Positions 1-11,700 of a stretch of DNA of 64,000 bases are shown one piece after another. Location of the stretch: contig JARWKL010000001.1 in NCBI GenBank assembly GCA_029961685.1, positions 58,825,314 through 58,889,313 of the forward strand. The letters are read 5' to 3'. Position 1 is the first letter of the stretch. Every line of letters begins with the position of its first letter. Origin of the DNA: Aristolochia californica. Its lineage: Eukaryota > Streptophyta > Magnoliopsida > Piperales > Aristolochiaceae. The translations under genes were made by a program, and so were the position numbers. The notes below the pieces were generated by a model that did not search any database, was not told where the DNA came from, and saw nothing but the letters and a program-made list of their open reading frames with translations.

Positions 1-499
1 CTCAGGAAAGCTCTCTTTGGCTGGGCTGACTGTGCACCCAACTTTGGCCATGCTGCATTCATCTTCAGCTGTGCCACACCTGCCTGCGTATTAGCCATGG
101 TGATCTTTTTACTATATCAGGATTTTAGACATTCATATTATAACGATTATGATTTTTCTTTTTTGTTTATTTTGAAACAGTGAGGCATGAAATGTGATAT
201 TTATGCTGTTTTATTGATTTTCTCCATGTGGGATGCTTCTGTAATGCACCCATAAAATATTGACATAAAGTTAGAATCTGCTCTCATCTTTGTATCTGTG
301 CGCTTGCATTCTGGAAGCCAGTCAAGATGCTTGCACTGTTACAAAATGAATTTGATTGGATGACTGATCTTATTATTTTTCAAATTTAATCTCACCAAAT
401 CTTATAGCTTCAATCTATCTTTCATGTACTATATGTTCCAAATTTCTTAGAAAGTACTATTACAGTTTGGTTCGGCAAGCTCAGACTCACACTCAAATA

Positions 500-662
500 C
501 AGTGGTGGCCATCTTGGGACTGTAAAATTTGAGACGTCTAACCTGAGACATCTACTGTAACGTCACAGATGTCATGTTAAAGAGGGATCTTTCAGGGGGA
601 TGTGTTGTTAGATCCCCCCTAAAATCTGTGACATTTCGCCCGCAGCCATCTGCCCACCACTG
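500..662. repeat. Degenerate MITE-like inverted repeat
   Basis: The 9-bp termini CAGTGGTGG (500-508) and CCACCACTG (654-662) are exact reverse complements. Inside them GTCACAGAT (562-570) pairs with ATCTGTGAC (624-632), and a GGGATCT/AGATCCC pair lies further in. The 163-bp size and CAGTGG-type ends resemble a decayed hAT-like MITE, but no clean 8-bp target duplication is visible. Confidence 0.4.
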
Positions 663-780
663 TCCACATCCAAACTCACTATTCTGCTTGTGTATGTGAT
701 GCTAATAACAGGTCATAGTTTCCTGCCTGAAAAATATATCAAGATATCCTTGTCATATCTATTCCTTCTGGTCTTCTTGG

Positions 781-816
781 GAATGATGTTTTTCTAAGGA
801 ATGATGTTTTTCTAAG
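781..816 (+). repeat. 18-bp tandem duplication at a splice acceptor
   Basis: GAATGATGTTTTTCTAAG occurs twice without interruption (781-798 and 799-816). Each copy ends in a usable CTAAG 3' splice signal. Only the second keeps the downstream SCD2 frame open: splicing at the first would place a TAA in frame inside the second copy. Confidence 0.85.
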
Positions 817-3800
817 GAGTCACAATGGATTACAGGTTCACTGCGGACATGGGACATCTTAATTTGAAAGAAACCGGAAATCAAAGGGAAGCTTCTGCAC
901 TTCGAGACGAGGTGTTCCTTTTTCTTCTGTATCATATTTTAAAGACTCAAATAGCTATCTCATTATATCTAATACAGTATTTTGGTAATGTCACTTAAAT
1001 CCTGTTCTTAAACTGATTACTACCCAAATTTCAGCTAGATATGCTTCAAGAAGAGAATGAAAACATCCTTGACAAGGTGAGTGGTTGTACACTTGTACGT
1101 TTCCTTTGAAAAATTCGAAGTCATTTTTTTCGAATCGTGATATTCATAAGTTGTGAGTCCAGCTTCGCCTTGCTCAAGAAAGATGCGAGGAAGCAGAAGC
1201 TAGAGCTAGGGAGCTTGAGAAGCAGGTAACTTCTTATTTTCTGGCATTTACTACTACTGCCAATTTGAGGACATACGATTTTAAGTCTATGGTATATTGA
1301 GTGAGCCCTTGTTATGGCTGAAGTGGCTTCCTTCCTCAGTTAAGCTGTATATATGAGACTAAGATGAAAAGGCCGAAAAGCTTTCTTGGTAAAAGAATAG
1401 CTTTATGTAAATTGTTAATTATGTGAGGTCAGTCATTAAAAACTAGTGTTGACTAAAAATTTGCTAGAATTTTCCTTGGCAGTATGTCATAACAGAGTTT
1501 TCTTTGCATATTGCTTGTGGTTTGTTCTGTGCAGGTTATTCTCATCACATTTTTGTGCATTTTGGTGACTCCAAAAGTTAATATATCATACTTTTTAATA
1601 TTTTCCTTCTAGGTTGCAGCCCTTGGAGAAGGGGTATCACTGGAAGCCCGACTGTTGAGCAGGTAGTTTCAGGGCATAGATTTTTTTTTTTTTGTTTGTT
1701 TTGGAGGGGAAAATATTGATGACAAGGTAAAAGACAATAAAAAAATAATTATTTGGTCAACGAAACCTAGGCTCCTATTTATAAGATAGTTGTAGAGCAG
1801 GGATATATGGCTCCTTTTATAATTGAATTTTGCTATGTTACTGTTGTTTTCCTTACTTCTTGGCATTTTGATAATTTTGTATGTTTACCTTTGTCTTCCA
1901 ATGATTCATTTGCAGAAAAGAGGCTGCACTGCGTCAAAGAGAGGTAAATTGGGAGCTCTAATAATCTTCCATAATCATATACTTTGTGAGGTTCTATTTT
2001 TTAATGAACTGTATTTTTCTCAGTTAAAGTTATCTCCACTTTAAAAAATGCAGATTTCTTTGCTGGTAAATTATTCGAGGAACACAATTATACTTGAAGC
2101 TTGAGAATTTGAGACACATTGACTAAATAAGGGTTTCTAATCTAAACTTCATATTTGAATTTCATAACATGTGGAAAAGACCTTGGAAAATTCTAGGAGG
2201 AAGAAGCAAGTTTTAAGTTGATGGGTTTTGAGTTAACTCATCACGAGTCCTAGCCAACACCTGCTAACTCTAAACTTGATGGGGATGTGGCCTCATTTTG
2301 AATAGAGACGATGGGCCTTGCTTTGACTTATGCAGTGGAATAATATTTCAAATCTGGAGTTAATGAATGGTGGCCCATCTTTCATTCTAATCCTGCCATC
2401 CCAAATTGACTCAATTAATGAATTCTCTTTGTTTCTGTCATTTTAAAAAAAATTATACTGGGAAAAGAAATAATGATTGCAGAAGTGACTGACCACCATT
2501 TCCTATCTGTTCTATTCTCTCTCTTTCTAGGCCTTATGTGCTCATTTAGTTAAAGTGACTAGATTGGAGAATAGCTTTTTAACTGTGAAAGTTGTTGTAA
2601 ATCGTCATTTTCTGGCATGCTATAAATGTTGATATGAGTGACTCATGGATACTTAAACTATCATTTAGAATTATTATTAAATTAGCAAATCACCATTTTC
2701 AAAAAAATATTAAATTAAGCGTATTGCTGCTGTAACACATATCCATTCTCTAATGCTGTAGATGCTTATATGCAGTGTTTAGCTTGGGTTTGCATTAGTT
2801 GGCCACAATTAACTTGTTTCTTTTTCTTTTCCTTGTTTTGTCAGGCTGCTCTTAAAGCAGCTAAGCAAACTAAGGATGGGAGAGACGAAGAAATATCGTC
2901 TCTTAAACTGGAAGTAGAGGTAAGTAGGCTATGCTGTTGCTGTCTATTCCATACTTCTGTATTCCCAGATAGCATACTTTATGTCGTAAATTTTGGTTAG
3001 CCTCTCTCCTTTTTGTTTTAATCAGAGTGCAAAAGATGAGGCTGGAGCTGCAATTGAACAGATTCGAGAAGCAGAATCTGAGGCAAAAGCCCTTCGCTCC
3101 AGGACTCAGAGAATGATCTTGACTCAAGAAGAGATGGTTAGTAGCTTTTGCTCCATACTACATCCATAATTAAGCGCTGTTGGGTCTAATTTTATGATGC
3201 TTAATTACATAAGTGGATTTGTATTTCAGGAAGAGGTTGTTCTCAAGAGATGTTGGTTAGCTCGTTATTGGGGTTTAGCCGTTCGGCATGGTATTTATAT
3301 TTTTCCTTAGAGGTGTTCTTTTCCTGGTTTTGCATCATCCTAGCATTACACTTGGGAGGAATTGGTTTTTTGGTTTTACCATGCTTTAACATCTATGTCA
3401 TAAGTCCTTTTTTTTTCCTTCAAAAATAGTCTATATTATAAGCAAGTTTCAGAGTTGTGCAGAGATAATCTGTCAGTATTAATCAAATGGTAATACCATC
3501 ATGGATATGTAAGGAAACTCTAGGAAACGGGACTATACAAAAACTTTTAGAACATAAAGAAGGCTTATGGAGGTGCTTCCTCAAATAGAATTGAAGTAAT
3601 ATATTGTTTTGATAGTAAACTATTAAAGTGTATTAAAATATTTTAGTATTTTTTTTTTTTTTAAATAAATTCTTATCACATTAACTGACGAGTTCAGGTT
3701 CTCCTAGTGATCTGTTTGTACTGTTGACAGCTCCTATTTGTTTTGAAGATTTCAAAGAAACGTATGCATTGTAAGTATTGGAGGGTAGACAGTCATCTAG

Positions 3801-6800
3801 GTGAAGGGTCTAGGAGTAAAGGGCCCATGTGTGGGCATAAATTGAGCTGGTTGCTTGACCATATGATACTAATTTGGCTACTCATCGGTGGATAGATCTG
3901 GACCTAATTTTAACACGGTATTTACTGGAGATATCCAAGCTTAGGCGTGTTACTTTGTTCTTTGTCTCAGGGCTGGCTCTGTGTAGGCCTGGACATGAGG
4001 GTGAGTGAGGATAGAAAATCCTCTATATCAAGGGCCCACAAGTGTGTATGGCCAATCTTCTTGTTTGAGCATATGGTGGGTAAATAATTCCAGATTGATT
4101 TCAGGTTAGAAAGATCATGTGCTTATTAGATGGTAAAAGACCTAACCTTGGCTTGCCATTTTGGGATGAACTTAGACCGAACTTTAAAAGTAAGCATCCA
4201 AAACACTTGGTTACATGTAATTTGATTCTAAGGTGTGCCTTCATAGTTTTTTAAGCAAAGAAGCGTTTTAGACTGAAAATGAGACACTAACTTTCTCATG
4301 TAATTTGATCCTAAGGCATGCCTTCATATTCGTTCAAGCAGAGAAGCGTTTTAGACTGAAAATGAGATACTGACTTTCACGTGCAGAATTATTTGTGGTA
4401 TCTTCATTCACAAGGGGTTTCTTTTTTATATTATTCATAATATGTAACTTGGAAATTTGTATGTAAAGGCATCCTTGCAGAGATTGCTATGTCAAAATAT
4501 GAGCACTGGTCATCGTTGGCACCTCTTCCTCTTGAAGTTGTCATATCTGCTGGACAGAAAGCTAAGGAGTGGAATCTAGGTAGTGATTCGGCTTTACGTT
4601 TCATCTCTCTCTCTCTCTCTCTCTCTCTGTTTCTCCTTTTCATTCTCTATGAATGATGGAAATGTGAATGTAGTGAAATTACTTCTTGGGAGCTGATTAA
4701 CATCAAAACCAAGTTGGTGTTCCAATGCAAATAACACTAATCGAATTCAGCCTCAAGTTGGCCACCATATTGTATATTATTCACGGAACTAATACTAAAG
4801 AGTATTATGCATATAGCCTTATGCCCAAAAATTACTATTTATTTGTTTATTAAATCTTATGAATATCTTCTTTACTGACAACATGAATAGGCAAGGATAA
4901 TGCAGAGGATAGGAGCAAACTTGTTCGGGATTTGAGTGATATAACAGGAGAAGGCAATATTGAGAGTATGCTTGCAGTTGAACAGGGTTTAAGAGAATTG
5001 GCTTCTTTAAAGGTCTTACTTTTTCTTCACCTGTTTGACCCTTTGATTATTGTCTGTAATACTTTCAAGTATGACTAGGAAGTGGTATTTGGTAGCATTA
5101 TGTTCCTTATTATGTCTCCCTTCATATGTTGAACTCAAGTTGTGAAAATGGTCAGAGTGTATAAGTCAATATGAATATGTGGATCTAGCTTAATCTGTGA
5201 TTTGGTTATTTTTTGTTCTTTAAACTATTTTGCTTGGTTTTGTAGTAAATTTGTGGGATTTTTGATTTGTTAGTTTGTGATGGGTAGGTTGAGGATGCTG
5301 TTGTTCTTGCCTTGGCCCACCATCGACGCCCTAGTTTGGTTCGGCAATCTCTTTCAGGTTGATTCTTATATTCCTTGAAGATGTAGAGAAATTTTTTGAA
5401 TGGCTGGTTCTTAGGACTCATGAGACCCTCTTCTTTTCACCAAGTCTGCTTCTACCTAGAGAGATGTTAATTTTGTTCATGAAGTTTTTGCTTGGAGTGG
5501 GGAAGCAAGCAATCCGTGAGATGTATCTAATACCCTCTGTTGTTCTGCTCATGTCTTTTCCAGATCCAAAATCACCTGATCCCAAGTTTTTGGAGGCCTT
5601 TGGTAACAATTTATTTCTGTTCTTATTTTAATATTTTCTCTCCTAAAGCCTAATAGCTCACCATTTATGCCTGTTTTTTGTGTTTTTAAAAGAATTGCTG
5701 TCAGGTTAGATAATCGTCCTTTGTGACATTTTCAAAAATCATTTTATTGTATGAGGAAATTAAAACTTATATCTGTGTTTTGTGCAGAACTTAGTCAAGA
5801 AGAATCAGAGGATGTTCTTTTCAAGCAGGTATCTTTGAACTCCCTGAATGAATCTGTTGACTGCTTTGGCTGTTGGGTGTCGTTTCCCTTGTCTTCAGTA
5901 ACGCACGAACTTCTCTAAGGTTTTTGGTTGATAACTGCAATGTTCATTTCACTGATCATACTTTGCACCATGGAAACCGTGGTGTTTGTCACAATTAATA
6001 TTTGTTATCAAAACTTTAGTTCACTTTGATGGTACTGGTTGCCTTATCAGTTAACCAAGAATGCAACGTATCATTTTATCTTTTTGACCCAAACAATGTG
6101 TCTTATTTTTCTATATTTGCCAACTCAACCTGAATCAAATACATACCAGTCTAACACATCAATATCAACCTGTTTTGAATGCTTTTAACTCCAGCCACAT
6201 TGCTTGATAGGCTTTATGCCATATGTTTTTATTAAATTGATTTGGCAAACTGTGATTTGAATTCATTGAGTTCTCCTGAACAGGCTTTTTGAGAATAACT
6301 GAGTATTTCTCTGCTGAAATTTGAACAAGTGTTCTGTGTCTAATGATGTTCAGAGATCCTGAATTAATGGAGCCAGGGAACAGTTGATGTTCTCATCATC
6401 TCTCTTGAACCTGTTTTAGCTATGTTTTACTTATTCTTATCTTCTTATCTTGTTGATCTGTATTAGCATGGTGCATCAATTCCAATAACTAATTTTTTCA
6501 TGTTGTTCAAAGTTTTGCTCAAGTTTTGTATTACTCTTTACTTTCCAGGCTTGGCTTGCTTACTTCTGGGGAAGAGCCAAAATCAATGGTGTGGAAGAAG
6601 ATGTTGCTGAAGAGCGCCTCGAATTTTGGATCAGCCGCAGTGGTCACAACCCTACTTCACATGATGCTGTTGATGGTTAGTCTACAACTAATTTGAAACA
6701 GTGTGTATACTATGAATCATGTTGACCATAGTGACTTTAGATTGACAGTCTGAACTAATCCATGCTTTTGTTTTTGAATGACTGGGAAGCTCACTTCGAA

Positions 6801-6968
6801 TTTAGCTGCCACCGCTTTGTTGTGTCTAAGCCTTTCCGTTGATTGTTGTATTCAGTGGAACGTGGCTTGATGGAGCTAAGGAAACTGGGGATAGAGCAGC
6901 AATTGTGGGAAGCATCGAGGAAGGAAATTGACCAAGATCAAAAACCTGCTACCGAGGATGAAAGCTAA
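817..6968 (+). CDS. SCD2: SCD2-like coiled-coil protein (5'-partial)
   Basis: Fifteen exons: 817-911, 1035-1076, 1163-1225, 1613-1662, 1916-1943, 2845-2919, 3026-3136, 3230-3290, 4469-4579, 4891-5012, 5288-5357, 5564-5602, 5788-5828, 6549-6675 and 6856-6968 (stop TAA). They join into 381 residues in one frame. The product matches plant STOMATAL CYTOKINESIS DEFECTIVE 2: a Glu/Lys/Arg-rich coiled coil ([15 protein letters not shown], then a segment containing [17 protein letters not shown]) followed by the conserved C-terminal domain with [41 protein letters not shown] and a final [12 protein letters not shown]. In Arabidopsis SCD2 works with the DENN protein SCD1 in clathrin-linked and post-Golgi traffic during cytokinesis; that role is inferred by family. 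The Ser/Pro-rich N-terminus, roughly a third of the protein, lies outside the window, so no start is assigned. Neighbouring upstream sequence is intronic. Confidence 0.9.
4214..4378 (+). repeat. Imperfect ~83-bp tandem duplication in an SCD2 intron
   Basis: Two adjacent copies share CATGTAATTTGAT and GAAGCGTTTTAGACTGAAAA with scattered differences. The duplication lies in the intron before the exon at 4469 and has no coding content. Confidence 0.75.
4604..4628. repeat. (CT)n microsatellite
   Basis: An uninterrupted CT dinucleotide run of about 12 units just after the 5' splice site at 4580 of SCD2. Confidence 0.9.
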
Positions 6969-7325
6969 GCAGGTTTTGTTAGTTCACGTGTGAAGATCTC
7001 TCCATTTTTTTGCACTTTTTCTCCCTGCAAGTATTCATCCCTCTTGTTATGTCAGTATATAGATCTCTCCATTAATGGTTACCGAAACTGATAGCCGCAT
7101 TAATTTTGGTATTGCAACTACTTTATATCTTAGAATCTCAGCTTCTTGGTTTCTTTATCGGAGCGACTGCATATTATGTTGAAATAGAAAATAATAGTTA
7201 AGTGCTATTTTTTCATGTCATGGGAGCCCAAAAGTGCTGGAAACCAATTTTAGCTTTGATAGTTTCCCTTGGATGGGATACTACCAAATGAAAGCTCTGG
7301 TTCTGTTTGGCATATTAGCGGAATA

Positions 7326-7439
7326 CGTACGTTCTTGAGAATTATCTGATTTCCTCTTAGATTCTTCGAGATTAGAGACTAGCGTACGTTCTTGAGAATT
7401 ATCTGATTTCCTCTTAGATTCTTCGAAATTAGAGACTAG
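7326..7439 (+). repeat. 57-bp perfect-spacing tandem duplication
   Basis: Two head-to-tail copies (7326-7382 and 7383-7439) beginning CGTACGTTCTTGAGAATTA differ at only one base, implying a recent duplication. It sits about 360 bp beyond the SCD2 stop, in the intergenic spacer. Confidence 0.85.
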
Positions 7440-7676
7440 CGTTTGTCATCGATGACCAAGTAATCGGGCTAAGTTATTTAATCTAAAGCACTTACATGAG
7501 TGCGAGTGAAACTCTCTTTATTGATAACCCATAAGGAAACAGCAATAGAGGAGTTATGGAGGGGATTGCATTATAGCTATTGCAATCAAAATGCCTACTG
7601 AAATTGAATCATGGTAAGCATAACTTTTACAGAAAGCAATCTTGGACCTAGGATCATAATTCGCCCACCAAGCATT

Positions 7677-8160
7677 TTAAGTTAACCAGATTGTCTCCTG
7701 CAATTCGGCCTTCAGGCTATCCACCGCATCTCTCTCTCCTCTTGCAGCTGCCAAAACATTCTCCATCATTTGCTTCTCCACTTCCAAACTTCTCATCAGA
7801 GAGACCCACCAGAAATACGGCGGAAGAACTTCGAAATCCATTATGAAATGCCAGAGCTGTTTTCTGAAGAGCGAGTACATTTAAAGAGAAACCATAGTCG
7901 TGTAATTCTTTCCCTACAGCAGAACAAGCGGAAGCATTAAGACATCAAGAATTTAAAAAAAACCAGGAAAGAAAGACGTAAAAACAAAACTAGTTAAAGA
8001 TTTAACATATTCCGAGATAAAGCGTAGGTACCAGTATGAATTCTCTTCTTCCCCCTTGAGGCGCTCTCTTCTGCAGGAAGGGGCCCCGAGGCCGAGCCGA
8101 GGAAATGTTACGACGGCGGTGAACAGTTCCATCAGGGATCGGAGTGCTTTGGAGAGAACA
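7677..8160 (-). pseudogene. Unrecognised minus-strand coding remnant, probably frame-broken
   Basis: The minus strand shows protein-like sequence in two frames that appear to join. One reads through GKELHDYGFSLNVLALQK with the next residues TALAFH (about 7860-7925). The other reads MDFEVLPPYFWWVSLMRS and continues as a charged helix rich in Glu/Lys/Arg to a stop at 7677. A frame switch near 7855-7870 would link them. An AATAAA signal for the minus strand lies at 7517-7522, consistent with a transcribed unit. A further open stretch at 8030-8160, ending at a possible donor, could be an upstream exon. I do not recognise the family. It may be a decayed gene, a gene whose true splice sites I missed, or chance open frames. 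Confidence 0.3.
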
Positions 8161-8590
8161 AGAAAAAAGAAAAAAAAAACAAGAAACAGAAGGCTTCAAA
8201 TCATTTGATTGTGCGGAGATAAAAAGAAGGCAGAATTAAAGAAAAAAGAAAAGGAAAAACAGGGAGAGAAAAAGAATGAAAACAGAGCATAGTGGCTCTG
8301 CATGACTCAACAAAGAAGAACAAAAACGAAAACATAAAACGCATAAACGAAAGACCAGAGAAAAGAGGCCGGAAGAAAGGCCAAGTGCATACAACAACGC
8401 AACATCGACGACGCCAATTCAAACTCAACACCAATGAGGGAAAAAGAAAACAGCACGCTGAATCTTTAGATGGTGCAGTGAAAATTTGAAAAAGAAAAAA
8501 CACCGGTATGCAAGGTGACGATCAAGAAGAACAGAAAGGAGAAAACAAAAAAGACAGAAGGGAAGAAGGGATAGGATCTTCTCGCGCGAT

Positions 8591-8750
8591 GAAGACCCTC
8601 TTGGAAAAATTCAATATCTCAATCCTCCATGCTTCCTCTCTCATCAGGCCTGATTTTCCCCCTCATGATTATGGGGAGAGAGGCTTCTGATGAGAGAGGA
8701 GGAAGAAGGATAGAGGTATTGAATTCGATTTCATGGAGGCCCTCTCGTCC
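8591..8750. ncRNA. Long foldback resembling a MIRNA precursor
   Basis: The arm at about 8610-8647 and the arm at about 8684-8722 are near reverse complements. CCTCTCTCATCAG (8635-8647) pairs perfectly with CTGATGAGAGAGG (8687-8699), and ATTCAATA (8609-8616) pairs with TATTGAAT (8717-8724), with small bulges between. Weaker pairing extends outward to about 8591 and 8750, around a terminal loop of roughly 35 nt that can itself pair CCCC with GGGG. The arms do not match any conserved plant microRNA I can recall, so the candidate could be lineage-specific, or a young inverted duplication. The expressed strand is unknown. Confidence 0.45.
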
Positions 8751-11700
8751 TTCTTGCCGCTCAAGCACAGGGGAAGAAGAGGAAGAAGCGAGACAGGAAG
8801 GAGACTAGGCGCGCGCTTCAATTCTTTTTAAACTTTATTTCTCCAGAAACAAACCCAATTTTCATCTCAAACCGTTGAATAATGCAGATTTATCAGATCC
8901 GTTGGATAAGTCTGATCGGCGGCCAAGCGTAGGTTCGTTCACCCGACGATTTGGGGGAAATTTCAGAACCATACGCCTCTGCCGATGCTGACGTCGGATC
9001 TAACCAATATTCGGATCCTAATCGGTCACTAGAAGACACGGCCCAGTACCCGCTAGTTTTTCCTCATTCCCCCATCGTGCAATGTACTTATTCTATTAAT
9101 ATACCAAGGCTGATTTTGACAACGAATGGAGGTGTGAGTTCTAACTCCCAATCGATGGCTTCTCTGTTAGATAAAGCTTGGGATCTGGGAATTCTTCCCC
9201 TACCTGCCACCCATGGCTCAGCGCTCAGAAGCGTACATCACTTTTGCGATTTGTTTGAGCATTGAGGTGAAAGATTAGATTTATATGCACTGTTTCTCTT
9301 TCTAAAAGGAAAACAGTACCTGACTTCACTCTTCATTTTAATAATTTCTTTTTCTTTCACATTAAAGATGAAATCGGAAGCTTATAATTGATACCACCAT
9401 TGGTTTATCAGGAATCACCTCGCCGTAGAAGCAAACATTATCCGTGTCAAGAAGAAGAAGAAGAAGAAGAAGAAGAAGAAATGGACCTAAATTGATCTGA
9501 CGAGCGGAACCGCTATGCCAATACTCCTCTCACAAGCTATTCGATTTCCACTTCAGTCAACGGCTCCGCCAACACGAATTCTCTTTCCTCCAAGAAAGAA
9601 CCCCTATGTTCCATTGTCGATCCAAGTGGCCTAGTCCGAACAGGGGAAACCTCGGGGGCTCCCGAAATCCTATCGGCTCGATCGACGGATTGGTTTTGTG
9701 AGACCGAAGGGGAAATCACACTGAAATGGCACATTTGGGGAATCTGAGTTGTTTAGGAGGGAAATGGCACGGTAAGGAGTGGGACCCATGTTGGTGTGAT
9801 GTGCCACGTAATCATAAACAAGTGGTCTGCCCCAACAGGCGTGGCCATCTTTCCTATCTTCACAAAATCATCATTCCATGGGGGGCCTTCTCTCCCACCT
9901 TTTCATCCTTATTCATCTTTTAATTTTTTATCTTCTCTTCTTCCACATCAAGACTATTCCTTCTACCAAACTTGCAAATTTGGGCAGAAGAGGCTTTGGG
10001 TGGACAAATGGAGAGAGACAAAGTGGCATGCTAGTGCAAAAGCTAATGAGCTTTTCCAAGAAACAATAATTGAAAAGGCAAAAGTGATCCTTTGCTTCCT
10101 TCACAAGCCTAGAATATATCAATTTAGAGACTCGACCACCCTCCCCCACTTTTTCCCATTTTCCAACCTCCATGCCTACCTTTCTTTTTAAAATAATGAG
10201 AGCAATTGAGCGAGGAAGAGGAGAGAGAGAGAGAAAAAAAAAGTTTTTTTTATGAAATGGGTGTCACCACCTCTTTTGCTTATGTGATTTCCAGAGAAGA
10301 ATGAGGACAAAGAGGGCAGTTAGCCTCCTTCATGGAAATTTTCTGTTAATTATATTTGTCTTTTACTTATAATTTATTTGTGATTAGAGCAGACTAGATC
10401 CAATTTTGGGTCTCAATTTTAAGGTAATTATGTAAAAAATTATACCAAATATCAGATTTGAAACTTCGGTAATTAGATGTTAAGTCGAAAGGTTTTCGGA
10501 TTCGAATATTATCTGAATCATGCTATCTGACAAAGTTTGAAATTTGTAAAATTATTCTTAGTAGATAATGTGTGTTTGATCAATCTATTTTCACTAACCT
10601 TTAGGGTTTAGGGTTTAGGATTTAGGGTATATATAACGTCTAATTACTTAATTTTCATATACCAGATATATTACACAAATAACTAGCAAGGGCTGCATAA
10701 TCATATTTTTAAATTATTAATTGAATTAATCACAGCCTTTGATGGCTTTAAACAAGTAATGATTAGGTAAATATAATTCCACTTTTAACAAAATTGAGAC
10801 ACGCTAGGGGGAGAACCACCAATTTTAGAGATCACGCGAGTCACCCGTCATTAAACCGTCCATACCATTCATAACTACCGCAGTCACACAGAGGAAAAGT
10901 CTCCAGAGGGTACTTCCGTAAATTTCTACAAGGTCAGACGACCGGCCGGTATAGAGAAAAGTCTACGGAGGGTCAGACGGACATACGAAGTTACTCAAAT
11001 AGCCTTTTATGTGCTCGTTTGGATCGAGGCTAGAAGTTTACTGAGACAGTGACAATAAAGTAAATAAGTGTCAAAGAGTGGGCGAATGGATGGCCTGTTC
11101 GGTCCTTTTCCCTTCCCAGGCTGTCGCGGCGAGTACACGACGTAGGCAAGGTATCAGTTTTGTCGATTTGTGCAGACAAAAAGTAGAGGAAGAAAAGGGA
11201 GACTACAGAACGAAAAAAGAAGAAACTCCAAAGTTAAAATAACCCGCATGTGGCTGCCAATCCTCTGCTGAGATTCTCATGAGCAAGATCCAATCCCAAT
11301 TCCCATGCGCTGTTCTTTCTTTTTCCTTTCTCTTCATGGATGTCATATGGGATGAGGGAGAGGAGTACAAATAAATATCATTTTTACAATTTGAAGGTGG
11401 GAAATCCTCAAGGAGACCACTGTGGGGAGAAGAATATAAATTTTTGGAGATTTCTCTTGAGTGTAGTTTCAATGGAAGGTAGCAGACAAGTATGGTGTCA
11501 GATGTCAAGTGGGTGGGCTGTGGAAAAGAGGGGACCAAGAGCAACTTTTACCAAATGCCTTCTTCCACACACCAATAGGAATTTTCTTCTGTTGAACCCA
11601 TTCCCAGTTTCACATCAAGAAAAGAAAAAAAGAGACAGAACAGTTGGGAGAGCTTCATTTGAAAAAGAAAACTTTTGGAAGGTCAAACAATGGAGACATA

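Larger units (their letters stand above)
1..816 (+). other. Upstream intron sequence of the SCD2-like gene
   Basis: No exon of the SCD2 family could be recognised here, although the N-terminal part of that protein must lie upstream. The stretch is AT-rich, without a convincing coding frame, and ends in a duplicated 3' splice-site motif. It holds a degenerate inverted-repeat element at 500-662. It is best read as intron; a small divergent exon in the first 110 bases cannot be excluded. Confidence 0.5.

Noticed and set aside
1..180. Open frame at the left edge as an SCD2 exon
   Set aside because: The translation (for example FGWADCAPNFGHAAF) does not fit the SCD2 N-terminal region and has no clear donor.
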